NCBI RefSeq assembly: GCF_043945595.1
Contig: NZ_JBIFNP010000001.1
Span: 310,001-374,000, forward strand
Length of the DNA stretch: 64,000 nt
Direction: 5' to 3'
Origin: Paenibacillus_S sp043945595
GTDB taxonomy: Bacteria > Bacillota > Bacilli > Paenibacillales > NBRC-103111
In this document: positions 62,245 to 64,000 of the stretch, piece after piece
Layout: the number at the start of each line of letters is the position of its first letter
How positions within the stretch are numbered: position 1 is the first letter of the stretch
Notes under the pieces: model-generated
The model's database searches: none
What the model saw: the letters and a program-made list of their open reading frames with translations, nothing else
Told to the model about the DNA's origin: nothing
Made by a program: the position numbers and the translations under genes

Positions 62245-62734
62245 TTAAGAGGCATCAACGACGATATAGCCGACCATAGGGCCGTTATGGGCAATATCCG
62301 AATGCGTCAAGCAGACGATCGGGTAAGTGCCGGGCTTGTCGGCCTGGAAGGAAACGACCGTTTCCTTGCCTTTGGTGACCTCGCCTTTAATGTTCAAGCC
62401 CTGGATAACAAAAGGGTGGCTGCTTCCGTTCACGCCGTAGATGCTGAGATTGATTTTCTCGCCTTTCGTGACATGAATGGTGCCGGGATCCCAGCGGTAA
62501 GCCTCGATAGTTTTGCCGTCAGGTCCCGTGCTTTTGAACTCGCCGGTCACGAGGTGAACTGGCCCGGCCTTGTCCGGACTGTCCTCCGCCTGTACGGATG
62601 GAGGAGGCTGAGGTCGCTTTCGCATCGGCCTGCCCCCAGTACCAGGCTGCCGTGCCCACCGTCCCCAAAGCCATCAGAGCTACAAGCGTCCAAAGCTGCA
62701 GCTGCTTTTTGCTGACAATATATACTTTGCCCAC
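62245..62734 (-). pseudogene. Membrane-anchored cupredoxin, frameshifted in the linker
   Basis: The first frame from the GTG at 62734 has a membrane anchor (LWTLVALMALGTVGTAAWYW) and a linker. One extra base near 62590 is needed to reach the second frame, which holds a complete cupredoxin: KTIEAYRWDPGTIHVTKGEK, LSIYGVNGSSHPFVIQG, YPIVCLTHSDIAHNGPMVGY. The ligands His (SSHPF), Cys (IVC), His (LTH or AHN) and Met are present, as in type-1 copper or CuA-like proteins. It was probably an electron-transfer or copper-handling lipid-anchored domain. Broken as sequenced. Confidence 0.75.
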
Positions 62735-62900
62735 CGGTTCATCCCGCCTTCTCCACAGTTTGTACTACAGTATGCGCCCGCTTGTCTTCTCATGCCACGG
62801 AACTCCGATGGTATGAAGGATTCATTTTATGATAGAATAGGATAAAACTAGAGGGATGCGGGTCAGCTGTTCCGCGGGAGAGGAAGAGGCAGGAAAACGA

Positions 62901-63512
62901 ATGCTACATCAATTCATTCAAAGTGCCATGGCGTTTATCGAGAATTTAGGGGTTTGGGGAATTTTACTGGGGCTGATGCTGGAGGTCATTCCAAGCGAGC
63001 TTGTATTATCCTACGCAGGGTATCTGGCTTCTCTGCCAGGGGGAATCTCCGTCTTTGAGGCGATTTTGTTCGGCACGATCGGATGCGTGCTGCAGCAGCT
63101 GATTTTGTATTATTTGAGCCGTTACGGCGGACGTCCTTTTCTGAACAAATACGGCAAATATTTATTGCTTAAGCCGAAATATATCGATTTGACGGAGCGC
63201 TGGTTTCAGCAGTACGGTCCGGGTATGGTCTTCGTGGCCCGTTTTCTTCCGGTCGTTCGGCAGGCAATCTCGATCCCGGCGGGGCTGGCCCGCATGAATT
63301 TGGCTCAATTTATTTTGTATACGACGCTGGGGACCGTCCCTTGGGCCATTTTGTTCGTTTACCTGGGCAGGGCACTCGGATCGAACTGGGAGCAGATCGA
63401 CGAATATGCTTCTCAATATACGAAGCCTGTCATCATAGCCGTTATCGTGTTAATCGTTCTGTTTGTTATCTATAAGGTGCTGACAAGAAAAAAAGGAAAG
63501 CCTGCGCAATAA
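62901..63512 (+). CDS. DedA-family membrane protein
   Basis: The 203-residue protein has four or five membrane helices and the DedA/SNARE-associated core. LEVIPSELVLSYAGYLASLP, GCVLQQLILYYLSRYGGRPF, VFVARFLPVVRQAISIPAGL with the conserved FxRxxPxxR, and PWAILFVYLGRALGSNWE are visible. Members act as lipid scramblases or undecaprenyl-phosphate flippases. The ATG at 62901 follows AGGAAAA. An upstream in-frame start at 62856 is less likely. A terminator follows. Confidence 0.9.
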   Translation: MLHQFIQSAMAFIENLGVWGILLGLMLEVIPSELVLSYAGYLASLPGGISVFEAILFGTIGCVLQQLILYYLSRYGGRPFLNKYGKYLLLKPKYIDLTERWFQQYGPGMVFVARFLPVVRQAISIPAGLARMNLAQFILYTTLGTVPWAILFVYLGRALGSNWEQIDEYASQYTKPVIIAVIVLIVLFVIYKVLTRKKGKPAQ

Positions 63513-63529
63513 CCAGCCGTGGCCTTCGT

Positions 63530-63581
63530 TGAAGGAGCCGTTTTCTTCTGTGTTGACAGAAGGAAGACCGGCTCTTTTTGT
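63530..63581 (+). terminator. Rho-independent terminator
   Basis: GAGCCG and CGGCTCTTTTTG with inner TTCTTCTGT/ACAGAAGGAAG pairs form a long stem after the DedA gene. Confidence 0.8.
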
Positions 63582-63637
63582 TGAATAGATGAGAGGAAAA
63601 GGAAACATTAACCATATAGAAGCTGGTGAAGAATCGA

Positions 63638-64000
63638 ATGGCATTAGGACCGCGAATCGGACAGGGAAAAACTGCCGAAGTATTTATTTGGGAGCAGAAC
63701 AAAATTATTAAGCTGTTCCGCAGCCGGAGCTTTGATCCGCTGCTGGAAGCGGAATGGAAGCTGAGCCGGACGGTGCGGGAGCTGCAGCTGGCCGTTCCCG
63801 ACGTGTACGGCATAGAAACCGTGGACGGCAAAAGAGGAATCGTCTACGAGCGCGTCGATGGCCCGACGCTAACCCTTCGCCTCACGCAGAAGCCTTGGCA
63901 GCTGAAGGGGCTGGCCCGCCAGATGGCGTCTTTGCATGCTGTGCTTGGCCGTCAATCGGGCGAAGGCCTTCCGCCGCAAAAAGAGCTGCTCGAGTATAAC
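63638..64000 (+). CDS. Kinase-like phosphotransferase (partial, C-terminus off window)
   Basis: The first 121 residues read ALGPRIGQGKTAEVFIWEQN, KIIKLFRSRSFDPLLEAEWK, VYGIETVDGKRGIVYERVDG and LARQMASLHAVLGRQSGEGL. The nucleotide loop GQGKTAEVF, the Lys in IIKLF and the MASLHAVL helix fit the aminoglycoside-phosphotransferase/Bud32-like kinase fold. The substrate is unknown. The catalytic loop lies beyond the window. The ATG at 63638 fits the family start. Confidence 0.75.
   Translation, partial: MALGPRIGQGKTAEVFIWEQNKIIKLFRSRSFDPLLEAEWKLSRTVRELQLAVPDVYGIETVDGKRGIVYERVDGPTLTLRLTQKPWQLKGLARQMASLHAVLGRQSGEGLPPQKELLEYN

Noticed and set aside
1..64000. CRISPR arrays, tRNA and rRNA genes
   Set aside because: I looked for regularly spaced repeats, cloverleaf-type sequences and conserved rRNA stretches and saw none.

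Overview
The window reads as a piece of the chromosome of a spore-forming member of the Paenibacillaceae, most likely Paenibacillus or a close relative. This rests on a GerA-type germinant receptor operon, a CotF-like coat protein, an Sda-type sporulation checkpoint peptide, a YyaC-type sporulation protein, an LCP cell-wall ligase, strong GGAGG ribosome binding sites and frequent GTG/TTG starts. GC-rich host genes alternate with AT-rich acquired blocks. No tRNA, rRNA or CRISPR array was recognised.

Positions 1-31,400 are a heavily remodelled accessory region. It holds a partial HD-GYP protein, an MFS pump with an ArsR-type regulator, a frameshifted BenE transporter with a divergent LysR regulator, a luciferase-like monooxygenase, an old yellow enzyme, and the formaldehyde-fixing RuMP pair hxlA-hxlB next to a truncated HxlR. 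An HxlR/DJ-1 pair, an aldo-keto reductase and a complete GerA-type receptor operon follow. Between them lie many decayed genes: Crp, SRPBCC, royal-jelly/yellow family, Rrf2, NmrA-like, VOC, three SDR or DJ-1 relics and a secreted beta-helix protein. There are also one IS1595-like and two IS3-like elements, one of which splits a CotF-like coat gene.

Positions 31,460-44,516 are AT-rich and look like an integrative element. Two XRE regulators flank two small unknown genes. Then come three consecutive tyrosine recombinases, a coiled-coil TnpC-like protein, a split fourth recombinase-like pair, a complete foreign thyA, a predicted PD-(D/E)XK nuclease, and a convergent Ser/Thr kinase fused to a domain that resembles a zinc-binding tRNA-guanine transglycosylase barrel. 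The element ends exactly at a 3' fragment of a second, GC-rich thyA, which I take to be the host copy. The nuclease and kinase pair is the best candidate here for an undescribed, possibly defensive, system.

Positions 44,517-64,000 look like host backbone: a PAS-HTH regulator, dfrA, an SDR, an LCP protein, a glycosyltransferase, yyaC, an ABC exporter, TauE, sda, DedA and a kinase-like protein cut by the window end. In the middle is a rearranged ComQXPA-like quorum-sensing locus: a divergent small gene ending in a Trp-Gly tail, then comP-like, comA-like and comQ-like genes, the last broken by a 4-bp tandem duplication. A MITE-like inverted-repeat element and a very GC-rich structured non-coding block are also present.

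Many genes carry single-base frameshifts. In the left half these coexist with nonsense codons and deletions, so real decay is likely. In the right half isolated indels could also be sequencing errors.
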